Position numbers and translations under genes: made by a program. From an uncultured Coriobacteriales bacterium (GTDB lineage Bacteria > Actinomycetota > Coriobacteriia > Coriobacteriales > UMGS124), in NCBI GenBank assembly GCA_934662525.1, contig CAKUKJ010000128.1, forward strand, positions 1 to 6,806: DNA of 6,806 nucleotides. Reading direction: 5' to 3'. Under the pieces are notes generated by a model. The model did not search any database and was not told the DNA's origin. It saw only the letters and a program-made list of their open reading frames with translations. Below are positions 1 through 6,457 of the stretch, piece after piece (position 1 is the stretch's first letter; each line of letters begins with the position of its first letter).

Positions 1-107
1 CGTTCCGGCAGCGTGACGGCATCGTCACGACCTGTTGGCCAGCTAGTTGCAATCCTGGCGCGGAACCGGCGGGATTTCTTCGCCGGCGCCCAACGGGAGC
101 CGACCCC

Positions 108-845
108 ATGCCCGAGCCCGCCGTCTGCACGTTTGAGGCGCTTCCCCAGGCAGCCGTCCTTACCGTCGGCAACCTCGACTCGACCGAGGCCACCGACCTG
201 CTGGCCGAGCATGCCGAAGAGGCCCGCGCCGCCAAAACGCTCGTCATCGACGTGCGCGCCTGCACGGGCGGCATGGAGCAGGCCGTCTACCCTCTGCTCG
301 ACTGGCTGTTCGACGAGCCGACGACGCTGGGTGAGCTCATCGGCACCCAGCATGTGCTCACCAATTACTCAACCGGCGCGTGCAAGGCCCGCATCGCACA
401 GTTCACCCAGCTCAAAGCCATGCTTGAGGTCCAGGGTGCCGGTGACACCACCGCCTGGCTCGACCAGGGCCTCCAGGCCGCGCAGGCCAACATGGGGAGG
501 GGCTTCGTAGAGGAGCAGCTCGCCGCCGCGCAGCTCGACGTCGCCGCCGCCCCATGCGGCCAGCGCGTGTTCCTACTCACAAGCGGGCGCACCGCCGACG
601 CCGCCGAATGGCTCGCGAGCGTCGCCAAGAAATCCGCCCGCACGACGCAGGTGGGGCAGGCCACGCGCGGCACGCTCGACTACTCCAACCCCGTGACGCT
701 CACGTTCGGCGACCGGTTCGTCTTCACCTACCCCATGAGCAAGACCGTCGAGGCGGCCCAGGGCAAGGGCATGCGAGGCACCGGCATCGCGCCCGACATA
801 GCCTGCCCGGCCGATGGGGCGCTTGAGCAAGCGCTGGGCGCCTAA
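108..845 (+). CDS. S41-family peptidase-fold protein, probably catalytically inactive; possibly 5'-partial
   Basis: The 245-residue product shows the core of the S41 (C-terminal processing / tail-specific protease) fold. A hydrophobic strand ends in VIDVRACTGG (residues about 47-56), matching the family's 'IDLRxNxGG' turn. LLTSGRTADAAEW follows at about 156-168, where the nucleophilic Ser normally sits, then GQATRGTLDYSN (about 183-194), and near the C-terminus GTGIAPDI, the common 'GxGIxPDI' ending. Asp164 occupies the usual Ser position, and Thr189, 25 residues later, occupies the usual Lys position, so the Ser-Lys dyad seems absent. There is no signal peptide or membrane segment in this part. 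The ATG at 108 has a GGAG 8 nt upstream, but its frame stays open to the left edge and S41 proteins usually carry an N-terminal region, so the gene may start outside. It converges on the reductase gene. The fold call is fairly sure; activity and substrate are unknown. Confidence 0.72.
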   Translation: MPEPAVCTFEALPQAAVLTVGNLDSTEATDLLAEHAEEARAAKTLVIDVRACTGGMEQAVYPLLDWLFDEPTTLGELIGTQHVLTNYSTGACKARIAQFTQLKAMLEVQGAGDTTAWLDQGLQAAQANMGRGFVEEQLAAAQLDVAAAPCGQRVFLLTSGRTADAAEWLASVAKKSARTTQVGQATRGTLDYSNPVTLTFGDRFVFTYPMSKTVEAAQGKGMRGTGIAPDIACPADGALEQALGA

Positions 846-850
846 CACGC

Positions 851-908
851 AAGGCAGATAGGCGCCCCGACGCAGCCGGGAGGCAGCCATGAAGGCAGAC
901 GGGCGCCC
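851..908. repeat. Imperfect 17-bp direct repeat in convergent intergenic region
   Basis: AAGGCAGATAGGCGCCC at 851-867 recurs as AAGGCAGACGGGCGCCC at 892-908, identical at 15 of 17 positions with start points 41 nt apart. The GGCGCC cores are themselves palindromic, so the two copies could also pair with each other in RNA. The repeat lies just after the stop of the S41-like gene. No function is known to me. Confidence 0.5.
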
Positions 909-956
909 TTGACCCGCGCGCATACCCGGCATGCCGCCCCAACCCCCCGATACGCA

Positions 957-990
957 AAGGGGCCGCACCCCGCTTGGGATGCGGCCCCTT
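957..990. terminator. Bidirectional hairpin terminator between convergent genes
   Basis: AAGGGGCCGCA at 957-967 is the exact reverse complement of TGCGGCCCCTT at 980-990, an 11-bp GC-rich stem. The 12-nt loop can add a further CCC/GGG pairing. It lies about 110 nt after the stop of the S41-like gene and about 40 nt after the stop of the reductase gene on the other strand. Flanking A and T residues give only a short U tract in either direction (CCCCTTTG on the minus strand is the better one), so termination may be imperfect without Rho. Confidence 0.7.
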
Positions 991-1032
991 GTCGTTTGAC
1001 GCTTGGTGCCCGGCGTCTGCCGATTCGAAAAC

Positions 1033-2889
1033 CTAGAGCACTTCCTGGCCAGTGATGAGCTTGCCGGCGACGCGGCCATGGGTCATGGCCATGCCGATGG
1101 AGTTGCCGGCGAAGGGGGTGGCGTAGGAGTTGCCATAACGCTCGCCCAGGCAGTTGCCCGCAGCCCACAGGCCGGGGATGACGTTGCCGTTGACATCGAT
1201 GACCTGGAGGTTGTTGTTGGTCTCCACGCCTGCAAGCGTCACGAGACCGGCGCTGGTGGTCTTGGTGTTGTCGGCGGGAGCCGTGTAGAACGGGGGCGTG
1301 TCGATCGGCACCATGTACTTGGCGTCCTTGCCATACTGCGAGTCAACGCCCGTGGCGCACAGCTCGTTGTACTTGGCCACCTGGTCGAGGGCGGTCTGAA
1401 GGGCGTCGCCCTCGTAGCCCGCCAGCTTGAGGGCACCCTCAAGCGTCTCGGAGGCGTACACCGTGGAGGGGTCGCGCTCAGCGATGGTGCACTTGCGCAC
1501 AGGGCCGCCCTCGGGGTTCTCCAGCTCGATGGCCTCCATGTCCTCAACGAGCTCCTCGTAGTACACGGGGCGGCCGTAGTTGGGCGCGCCGTGGTCGAGG
1601 CCGGCGTTCTTGAGGGTCTCGTAGTAGTTGGCATCGGTCACAGTCGTCACGATGCCGACGGGCTGCAGCAGCGTGGCCTCGGTGATGGCAACGGCGTTGG
1701 CCTCGTTGCAGAAGCGCTCGCCATTGGCGTTGAGGAACAGGTACGGACAGGTGCCCCAAGGGCCACCGCCGCCACCGCCGGTGTTCATGGATGCGCGGGG
1801 CGTGGGCTCCATGACGGCGCCGACCCAGCAGGCCATCTTCTGGCCGTCGCCGGTGCAGTCGGCAAAGGGCGAGAACAGGTCGTCCTCGGTCAGGCCCTGG
1901 CGGGAGTTGAACTCGGAGATGTCCGGGTTGAGGTTCCAGACCATCTTGTTGTCTCCGCCGTAGTCGCCCAGGCACAGGATGACGCCGGTCTTGGCGTTGT
2001 ACTGCACGTAGATGTCCTCGTCGTCGACCTTCTGCGAGATGGCGCCGGTGACGGCGCCGCTCTCGTCGGTCGTGAGCTTGAGGGCGCGCTCGCCGTAGTG
2101 CCACTCGGCGCCGAGCTCCTCGCCCTTGAGGATGGCGAACTGCATGACCTCGTCAAGGCGCGACATGGCGGCGCAGCCCGGGATGGAGTTGTCATGGCTG
2201 ATCTCGCCCATGAACTGCGCGACTGCGGCATAGGAGCCGTTGCCGCCGCACATCATCGGGTACTCGACCGGGCCGTCGGCCGTAGCGCCGGAAACCTGGC
2301 AGATGACCTGGCTTGGGTCGAACGGCGACGCATCGGGGTTGCGCTCGGTGGTGGGCATGAGCTTGATGCGGTCGTCGGGCCACGTAACAAGGCTCTGCAG
2401 GTGGTCGAACATCTCGCCGGAGTTGGCAAGGTACTTGCGGATAATCTCGGGGTTGCAGCGACCGCCGGCACGGCGCACGAACTCGTTGGTGACCTCGCCC
2501 ACGTCGTAAGGACCGTAGCCCTGGTCGATGAGCCACTGCGAGTTGATATGGCCGATGTCCTCGCCCTTGACCTTGCGCATGTCCTCGGCCCACTTCTCGA
2601 CCACGATGACCTTGGCGCCGCCCTCAGCTGCGGCAAGCGCGGCATGGATGCCGGCATGGCCGCCGCCCAGGACAAGGACGTCGCAATCGTAGGTCTCGGC
2701 AGGCTCGCCGGTCTCGGGAGGAAGGCCGAGCCAGTCTTCCTTGCACTGATAGTACGACGTGACGGCAGACTCGTGGGCCTCCTCAGCCTGGGCGCGATTC
2801 GCCCCAGTGAGGGTGCCTGCCACAGCGCCAGCCAAGCCGACGGCGGCGGTGCCCACAATCATGTCGCGCCTGGTTACTGCTTTTGCCAT
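1033..2889 (-). CDS. Tat-exported FAD-dependent reductase/dehydrogenase (fumarate reductase/KstD flavoprotein superfamily), substrate unknown
   Basis: This 618-residue flavoprotein is probably an extracytoplasmic respiratory reductase. The N-terminus MAKAVTRRDMIVG plus a hydrophobic Ala/Gly stretch and AQA|EE near residue 35 form a twin-arginine signal. The FAD Rossmann motif GGGHAG is at 75-80, with the ribose-binding Glu at about 98 (VVEK). GERFCNE near 388-394 and the C-terminal GLWAAGN (573-579) with AGNSIGMAMTHGRVAG (594-609) are typical of fumarate-reductase and 3-ketosteroid-dehydrogenase flavoproteins. The 'NRLGGN' motif carrying the dicarboxylate-binding Arg of fumarate reductases reads TPFAGN here, with Pro592 in place of Arg, so fumarate or urocanate is unlikely. 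The AAGN...Y...AMTxG layout is closer to steroid-dehydrogenase-like members. No heme CxxCH or FMN-binding domain is visible, so an outside electron donor is implied. The ATG at 2889 is chosen because AAAGGGG precedes it and the Tat n-region starts there. The LuxR-type gene upstream suggests induction by the substrate. Confidence 0.85.
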   Translation of the reverse strand: MAKAVTRRDMIVGTAAVGLAGAVAGTLTGANRAQAEEAHESAVTSYYQCKEDWLGLPPETGEPAETYDCDVLVLGGGHAGIHAALAAAEGGAKVIVVEKWAEDMRKVKGEDIGHINSQWLIDQGYGPYDVGEVTNEFVRRAGGRCNPEIIRKYLANSGEMFDHLQSLVTWPDDRIKLMPTTERNPDASPFDPSQVICQVSGATADGPVEYPMMCGGNGSYAAVAQFMGEISHDNSIPGCAAMSRLDEVMQFAILKGEELGAEWHYGERALKLTTDESGAVTGAISQKVDDEDIYVQYNAKTGVILCLGDYGGDNKMVWNLNPDISEFNSRQGLTEDDLFSPFADCTGDGQKMACWVGAVMEPTPRASMNTGGGGGGPWGTCPYLFLNANGERFCNEANAVAITEATLLQPVGIVTTVTDANYYETLKNAGLDHGAPNYGRPVYYEELVEDMEAIELENPEGGPVRKCTIAERDPSTVYASETLEGALKLAGYEGDALQTALDQVAKYNELCATGVDSQYGKDAKYMVPIDTPPFYTAPADNTKTTSAGLVTLAGVETNNNLQVIDVNGNVIPGLWAAGNCLGERYGNSYATPFAGNSIGMAMTHGRVAGKLITGQEVL

Positions 2890-2894
2890 ACGGA

Positions 2895-2901
2895 CCCCTT
2901 T
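2895..2901 (-). promoter_or_regulatory. Ribosome binding site fixing the reductase start
   Basis: On the minus strand AAAGGGG lies 5 nt before the ATG at 2889. An in-frame ATG 17 codons further upstream (2940) would put a Lys-rich stretch ahead of the twin-arginine signal, so the 2889 start is preferred. Confidence 0.6.
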
Positions 2902-2945
2902 CCGTTTGACTTCAGGGCATCCCTTTTTGCCCTTGAACAAACGCC

Positions 2946-2974
2946 AGTATGGCCTTCAGCAATCTTTAAGGCAA
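2946..2974 (-). promoter_or_regulatory. Candidate sigma70-type promoter for the reductase gene
   Basis: Read on the minus strand, TTGCCT (2974-2969) and CATACT (2951-2946) are separated by 17 bp. Each matches 4 of 6 consensus bases (TTGACA, TATAAT). Transcription would begin roughly 50 nt before the start codon. The modest match would suit an activator-dependent promoter. This is pattern-based only. Confidence 0.4.
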
Positions 2975-2995
2975 TAATCCCCTATGGCGTATTGC
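2971..2995. promoter_or_regulatory. Candidate operator: GCAATA-N13-TATTGC dyad
   Basis: GCAATA at 2971-2976 and TATTGC at 2990-2995 form a perfect 6-bp inverted repeat with 13 nt between the arms. It overlaps and extends upstream from the proposed -35 box of the reductase promoter, the usual place for an activator such as a LuxR-type protein. A second, weaker dyad (AGATA 3024-3028, TATCT 3041-3045) lies further upstream. The neighbouring regulator is the natural candidate to bind here, which is inference. Confidence 0.35.
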
Positions 2996-3081
2996 GTTCT
3001 TCCAGGCTTGCGCCTCGCCAGGTAGATATGGGAAGGACGGTATCTGCCCGCGCCCCTTGACTCCCAGCCGCAAACGCTTGC

Positions 3082-4632
3082 CTATCCCCGCTTGTCCACC
3101 ATGTCGATGAGCTGCTGCTTGGAATGGATGTGCAGCTTGGCGTAGATGTTTTTCACATGCACGCGCACGGTGTTCTCGGAAATGACGAGCTTCTCGGCAA
3201 TGGACATGCGCGTGTTTCCGCGAGCCAACAGGTCGAGCACCTCGCCCTCTCGCTCCGAAAGCATATACTTTTTGGCAATGACCGCACAGGCCTGGGCAAT
3301 GGGGTCGCAGGCCAGGGCGGAAGGCCGTTCCGCTGAAACGCGAGCCCCCAAGGCGTCGGACACCGCCACATCACCGCCGACCTGCGGCGCTTGCACCGGC
3401 ACGGCGTCAGCCAGGACACCGCGGCTCGCAGACCCTTCAAAGCCTGCGGGGGCCATCTCCACCGGCACAAAAGGCTGATTTGTGTCCTGCCTGGGCGAAG
3501 GATACTGTGCGGCGGCAAGCATGCTCGAGGCAATGATTGCCAGCATGGTCATGATCACGGTGATAGCCTGCACGGCGACAAAGTCGTCGCCGAAGAATAG
3601 GCCCGTCATCTGACCCACGAGGGTGCCGCAGGCAAACCCAAAACTCACGACGCCCCAACCGACAGGAAACACGAATGACAGGCTTGCCACGCCGCTTTGA
3701 GAGACGTCAATGAGAACGAGCAGCACAAACGCCTGCACCATGTCCCAAAAGGCCGCCGTGAGCTTGGGGAGCAACCCGTCGGCGCTGCCGCCGATAAGGA
3801 TGTGCACCAAAAACAGCAAGGCCAAAACCGGAGTGAGGATGCGCCCCACAGCCGAAAGCCTCACGCCAGAGCCCGCAAGCAGCAACACGACGAACAGCGC
3901 GCCGCTTACCACAAGGGCGCATGTATCGATTCCCTGGTTGAAATCGAGCATCGTTGGTATCGAGGCTACGGCGGCGGTGTTGCCCGTCGTCACGCCGAAG
4001 ATAAACGCATACACCACGAGCGCCCCGAGCAAGAGCTTGAAGTGGCTTGAGCTGGTAGGTCGCATGATGAGGGGGGAAATCTCACGGTGGGAGCTGCGCG
4101 CTTCATGGATGAGCAGCACCGCAAGCACCACAAGCGCCAGCACGGAAACGGGCAGAAAGCCCACATGGCCCCCTACCGCCGTGCAGGCAAGACTCAAGGC
4201 CGACTTGATGAATATGGCAAGCGCCACCGTGGTGATGCGGCCCGCCACGCCCACGACCGCCAGCATCTCCACCCAGGAGAACAGCCCGATGGCCGATGCC
4301 GCACCGATTAGCACGCTCGCTATGTAGAAAACGGGGGCACCACCCACATCTTGAGCCACCAGACAGGCAAACACCGTGGCCACGGCGATAAGCGCCCCGG
4401 GCATCACCACCGCATACCGCGAGGAGAACGAGGCCTGGTTGCGCCTGAACGCCACAAGCGCAAGCACGAGCACCAGGCAACATGAATACGACATGCATAC
4501 GAGCGGCGACACCACGAGCCCCGCCGATATCGGGTAGAGGAAGTTGATAACGTTCTGGCGCCACGCCAAGAAGAAGGCGAAGCCCACTGCAACGAGAACG
4601 TCTATTTTCTTCCCCGCCAGCTTTTCGACCAT
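3082..4632 (-). CDS. Membrane-bound LuxR-family transcriptional regulator (about 12 TM helices plus C-terminal HTH)
   Basis: The 516-residue protein has three parts. Residues about 10-376 contain roughly twelve hydrophobic segments, judged by eye (for example 43-62, 75-93, 132-150, 157-175, 198-216, 237-254, 266-280, 295-311, 324-347 and 352-375). Residues about 377-450 form a Pro/Ala/Gly-rich, poorly conserved-looking linker. Residues 456-516 are a GerE/LuxR DNA-binding domain: LSEREGEVLDLLARG, then SIAEKLVISENTVRVHVKNIYAKL with the recognition helix near 486-500. No receiver domain or phospho-Asp site is seen, so the membrane part presumably senses the ligand itself. Such regulators are abundant in Eggerthellaceae and often lie beside exported flavoprotein reductases, as here. 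The ATG at 4632 is preceded by AAGGGGAAG at good spacing. The 192-nt gap to the reductase holds its own candidate promoter, so the two need not be one operon. The ligand is unknown. Confidence 0.88.
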   Translation of the reverse strand: MVEKLAGKKIDVLVAVGFAFFLAWRQNVINFLYPISAGLVVSPLVCMSYSCCLVLVLALVAFRRNQASFSSRYAVVMPGALIAVATVFACLVAQDVGGAPVFYIASVLIGAASAIGLFSWVEMLAVVGVAGRITTVALAIFIKSALSLACTAVGGHVGFLPVSVLALVVLAVLLIHEARSSHREISPLIMRPTSSSHFKLLLGALVVYAFIFGVTTGNTAAVASIPTMLDFNQGIDTCALVVSGALFVVLLLAGSGVRLSAVGRILTPVLALLFLVHILIGGSADGLLPKLTAAFWDMVQAFVLLVLIDVSQSGVASLSFVFPVGWGVVSFGFACGTLVGQMTGLFFGDDFVAVQAITVIMTMLAIIASSMLAAAQYPSPRQDTNQPFVPVEMAPAGFEGSASRGVLADAVPVQAPQVGGDVAVSDALGARVSAERPSALACDPIAQACAVIAKKYMLSEREGEVLDLLARGNTRMSIAEKLVISENTVRVHVKNIYAKLHIHSKQQLIDMVDKRG

Positions 4633-4676
4633 TCGCTTCCCCTTGCATCAGTCGAACATGCAGCAATAAAGTTGTA

Positions 4677-4682
4677 ATTGTA
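4677..4682 (-). promoter_or_regulatory. Possible -10 element for the LuxR-type gene
   Basis: On the minus strand TACAAT matches 5 of 6 bases of the -10 consensus and would place the transcript start about 40 nt before the regulator's ATG. No good -35 hexamer is found at 16-18 bp, so this is weak. Confidence 0.25.
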
Positions 4683-4702
4683 CCGCTGTATCGTCTTCAC
4701 AT

Positions 4703-4718
4703 CCGCGAGCAATCGCGG
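4703..4718. promoter_or_regulatory. Perfect 6-bp dyad CCGCGA-GCAA-TCGCGG in divergent intergenic region
   Basis: CCGCGA and TCGCGG are exact reverse complements around a 4-nt GCAA. As plus-strand RNA this would be a stable hairpin capped by a GNRA-type tetraloop. As DNA it is a 16-bp dyad between the divergent LuxR-type and thrC genes. It could be an operator for either gene or part of the thrC leader. There is no U tract, so it is not a terminator. Confidence 0.35.
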
Positions 4719-4788
4719 GCATATCGGCATTCATTCTATACCGTTGGGCGCTTCGGCTGCACCCGGAAGCCTCCACGCGGTAGGATAT

Positions 4789-4841
4789 GCACGCCTGGGT
4801 ACCGCGAGGCCGCATTACCCGTGCAACACCCAGGCACGTGC
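4789..4841 (+). promoter_or_regulatory. Alternative-hairpin leader upstream of thrC (candidate RNA regulatory element)
   Basis: Two mutually exclusive folds can be drawn in the probable thrC leader. Fold 1 pairs GCCTGGGT (4793-4800) with ACCCAGGC (4828-4835), extended by GCAC (4789-4792) with GTGC (4838-4841) across a 2-nt bulge. Fold 2 pairs the same GCAC with another GTGC (4821-4824), GGGTA (4797-4801) with TACCC (4816-4820), and GCG with CGC around AGGC. Competing stems that share one strand are usual in attenuators and riboswitches. The stretch GGGTACCGCG resembles the T-box core but lacks the GGN that pairs with tRNA, and no specifier stem is recognised. No U-run follows, so any control would more likely be translational. 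Confidence 0.35.
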
Positions 4842-4873
4842 GCTTGCCCTATATCCAAGCCATCTTTGCACGC

Positions 4874-4890
4874 CCTTCGACTTCGAAAGG
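4874..4890 (+). promoter_or_regulatory. thrC: thrC ribosome binding site, possibly within a small hairpin
   Basis: GAAAGG at 4885-4890 is 6 nt before the ATG at 4897 and fixes that start. CCTT at 4874-4877 can pair with AAGG at 4887-4890, with CG/CG pairs inside (4878-4879 with 4884-4885) and one bulged A, which could partly mask the site. The stem is short and may not matter in vivo. Confidence 0.45.
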
Positions 4891-4896
4891 TCCCCC

Positions 4897-6432
4897 ATGA
4901 ACCGCTACATCGACACCCGTGGGAACGTAAGCGACCCCCGAACGTTTTGCGAGGCCATCGTCGAAGGCATCGCGCCAGGCGGCGGGCTGTTCGTGCCGCA
5001 GGTGATTCCCGCGATGAGCGTCGAGGAGATATGCTCGCTTGCCGAGCTTCCTTACGCCCAGCGCGCCGCACGCCTCTACCGCGCGTTCGGCATCGACGTC
5101 GCCGATGAGGCGATTGACGGCCTCATGGCGGGGGCCTATGGCGCACAGTTCGACGACGAGCGCATCGCCCCTGTGGTCGACCTTGGCGACGACATCCACG
5201 TTCTCGAGCTTTTCCATGGCCCCACCTCGGCCTTCAAAGACATGGCGCTGCAATGCCTCCCCCGCTTCTTCGAGCACGCCACGGCGCAACTGCGCGCGCA
5301 GGGCAAGCTCGACCATGACCACCTCATCTTGGTGGCGACCTCCGGCGACACGGGCAAGGCTGCCCTTGAGGGCTTTGCGGGCCGCGAGCATGTGAGCATC
5401 TGCGTCTTCTATCCCGACGGCGGCGTCTCCGACATCCAGCTGCGTCAGATGACCACCCAGCAGGGCGACAACGTCAACGTCTTTGCGGCACGCGGCGACT
5501 TCGACGACTGCCAGACTTCCGTAAAGCAGGCTTTTGGTGATAAGGCGTTCTGCGACCAGCTCATGCGCGAGCATGGCCTCGCCCTTTCCAGCGCCAACTC
5601 CATCAACTGGGGCCGTCTCATGCCCCAGATCGTGTACTACATGAGCGCCTACGCCGACATGGTGGCCTCAGGCGCGGTGGCTCCGGGCGACGCCATCGAC
5701 GTCTGCGTGCCCACGGGCAACTTCGGCAACATCCTGGCGGCCTACTATGCCAAGCGCATCGGCACGCCCATCGCCCGCCTTGTGTGCGCAAGCAACGAGA
5801 ACAACGTGCTCACCGACTTCATCAACACGGGCGTCTACGACATCCGCAGCCGCAGGCTCTCGCTCACCCCCTCGCCCAGCATGGACATCCTCGTCAGCTC
5901 CAACTTGGAGCGCCAGCTGTTCGAGCTCAGCGGTCGAGACACCTCACGCGTGCGAACCTGGATGGCCGACCTCTCCCGCGACCGTCGTTTCGAGGTGGAC
6001 GCCGACACGCGCGCCCGCATGCAGGAGCTTTACGCCGCCGGCTGCGTCAGCAACGATGACTGCCTGGCTGAAATCGGCCGCGTCTTTGCCGAGAAGCGCT
6101 ATCTGCTCGACCCGCACACCGCCGTCGCGCTCAAGGTCGCGCAAGGTGCGCGCTCCGAGCGTCCCATGCTCGTTGCCTCTACCGCCCATTGGGCAAAGTT
6201 CGGCCCCAATGTCTGGCGCGGGCTCAACGGCCTTGCGGCAGACGACCCGCTGCCAGCTGAGGTTGCCGCGCTTTCCGGCATCGACCTCAACCGCTCCATC
6301 GCCGAGGCAACCGGCACCACGGTTCCCGCCGGCCTCGAGGCTCTTGCCCATCTTCCCCGTCGTTTCAACACCGTTGTCGAAGCCTCGAAGACCGGTATCG
6401 AGTCAAGCGTGCTTGGCTGGTTTTGCGGCTAG
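4897..6432 (+). CDS. thrC: Threonine synthase
   Basis: The 511-residue enzyme converts O-phosphohomoserine and water to threonine and phosphate, the last step of threonine synthesis, in the cytoplasm with pyridoxal phosphate. The N-terminus MNRYIDTRGN is the family hallmark. GPTSAFKDMALQ places the PLP-binding Lys at 114. ATSGDTGKAAL (147-157) and VPTGNFGNI (271-279) are the conserved cofactor and phosphate-binding loops. Length and layout fit the longer threonine synthases of E. coli and fungal type, and the protein looks complete, ending GWFCG. The start at 4897 is chosen by the MNRYIDTRG signature and the GAAAGG before it. The frame is open a further 73 codons upstream, but that stretch is unlike ThrC. 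It is divergent from the LuxR-type gene and is not beside hom or thrB here. Its leader may carry an RNA control element, and it is followed by two hairpins, so it is probably transcribed alone. Confidence 0.96.
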   Translation: MNRYIDTRGNVSDPRTFCEAIVEGIAPGGGLFVPQVIPAMSVEEICSLAELPYAQRAARLYRAFGIDVADEAIDGLMAGAYGAQFDDERIAPVVDLGDDIHVLELFHGPTSAFKDMALQCLPRFFEHATAQLRAQGKLDHDHLILVATSGDTGKAALEGFAGREHVSICVFYPDGGVSDIQLRQMTTQQGDNVNVFAARGDFDDCQTSVKQAFGDKAFCDQLMREHGLALSSANSINWGRLMPQIVYYMSAYADMVASGAVAPGDAIDVCVPTGNFGNILAAYYAKRIGTPIARLVCASNENNVLTDFINTGVYDIRSRRLSLTPSPSMDILVSSNLERQLFELSGRDTSRVRTWMADLSRDRRFEVDADTRARMQELYAAGCVSNDDCLAEIGRVFAEKRYLLDPHTAVALKVAQGARSERPMLVASTAHWAKFGPNVWRGLNGLAADDPLPAEVAALSGIDLNRSIAEATGTTVPAGLEALAHLPRRFNTVVEASKTGIESSVLGWFCG

Positions 6433-6457
6433 TTTGATTTCGGTCCCTGGGTTCAGT

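Noticed and set aside
13..510. A 165-codon plus-strand frame starting GTG at 13
   Set aside because: Most of it overlaps the S41-like gene in another frame and gives an Arg/Ser/Pro-rich shadow translation. Only its first ~90 nt has plausible codon bias, noted in the left-edge finding.
2271..2310. SGAT in the reductase as a covalent FMN attachment (flavinylation) motif
   Set aside because: The motif needs an Asp three residues before the Ser/Thr, and here that position is Cys. It also lies inside the FAD/substrate domain, not in a separate FMN-binding domain.
2890..2940. Upstream ATG (2940) as the reductase start
   Set aside because: It would add 17 mostly charged residues before the Tat n-region, whereas the ATG at 2889 has its own well-placed AAAGGGG.
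1003..3060. A 685-codon open frame on the plus strand antisense to the reductase gene
   Set aside because: It mirrors the reductase exactly, its Val/Gly/Ala/His-rich translation has no domain signature, and long antisense frames arise from GC-rich third positions. The Tat-FAD protein on the minus strand explains the region.
2996..3081. Terminator after the LuxR-type gene
   Set aside because: Only 4-5 bp stems (for example AGGC-GCAA-GCCT) without a U tract are visible on the minus strand, too weak to call, so read-through into the reductase is possible.
4789..4841. A genuine T-box riboswitch
   Set aside because: The tRNA-pairing GGN is missing and no specifier stem or terminator is recognisable. 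It is kept only as a switch-like leader of unknown type.
4678..4896. N-terminal extension of threonine synthase in the same open frame
   Set aside because: Threonine synthases start with the (M)xYIDTRG motif. The 73-codon extension has no family resemblance and the ribosome site precedes 4897.
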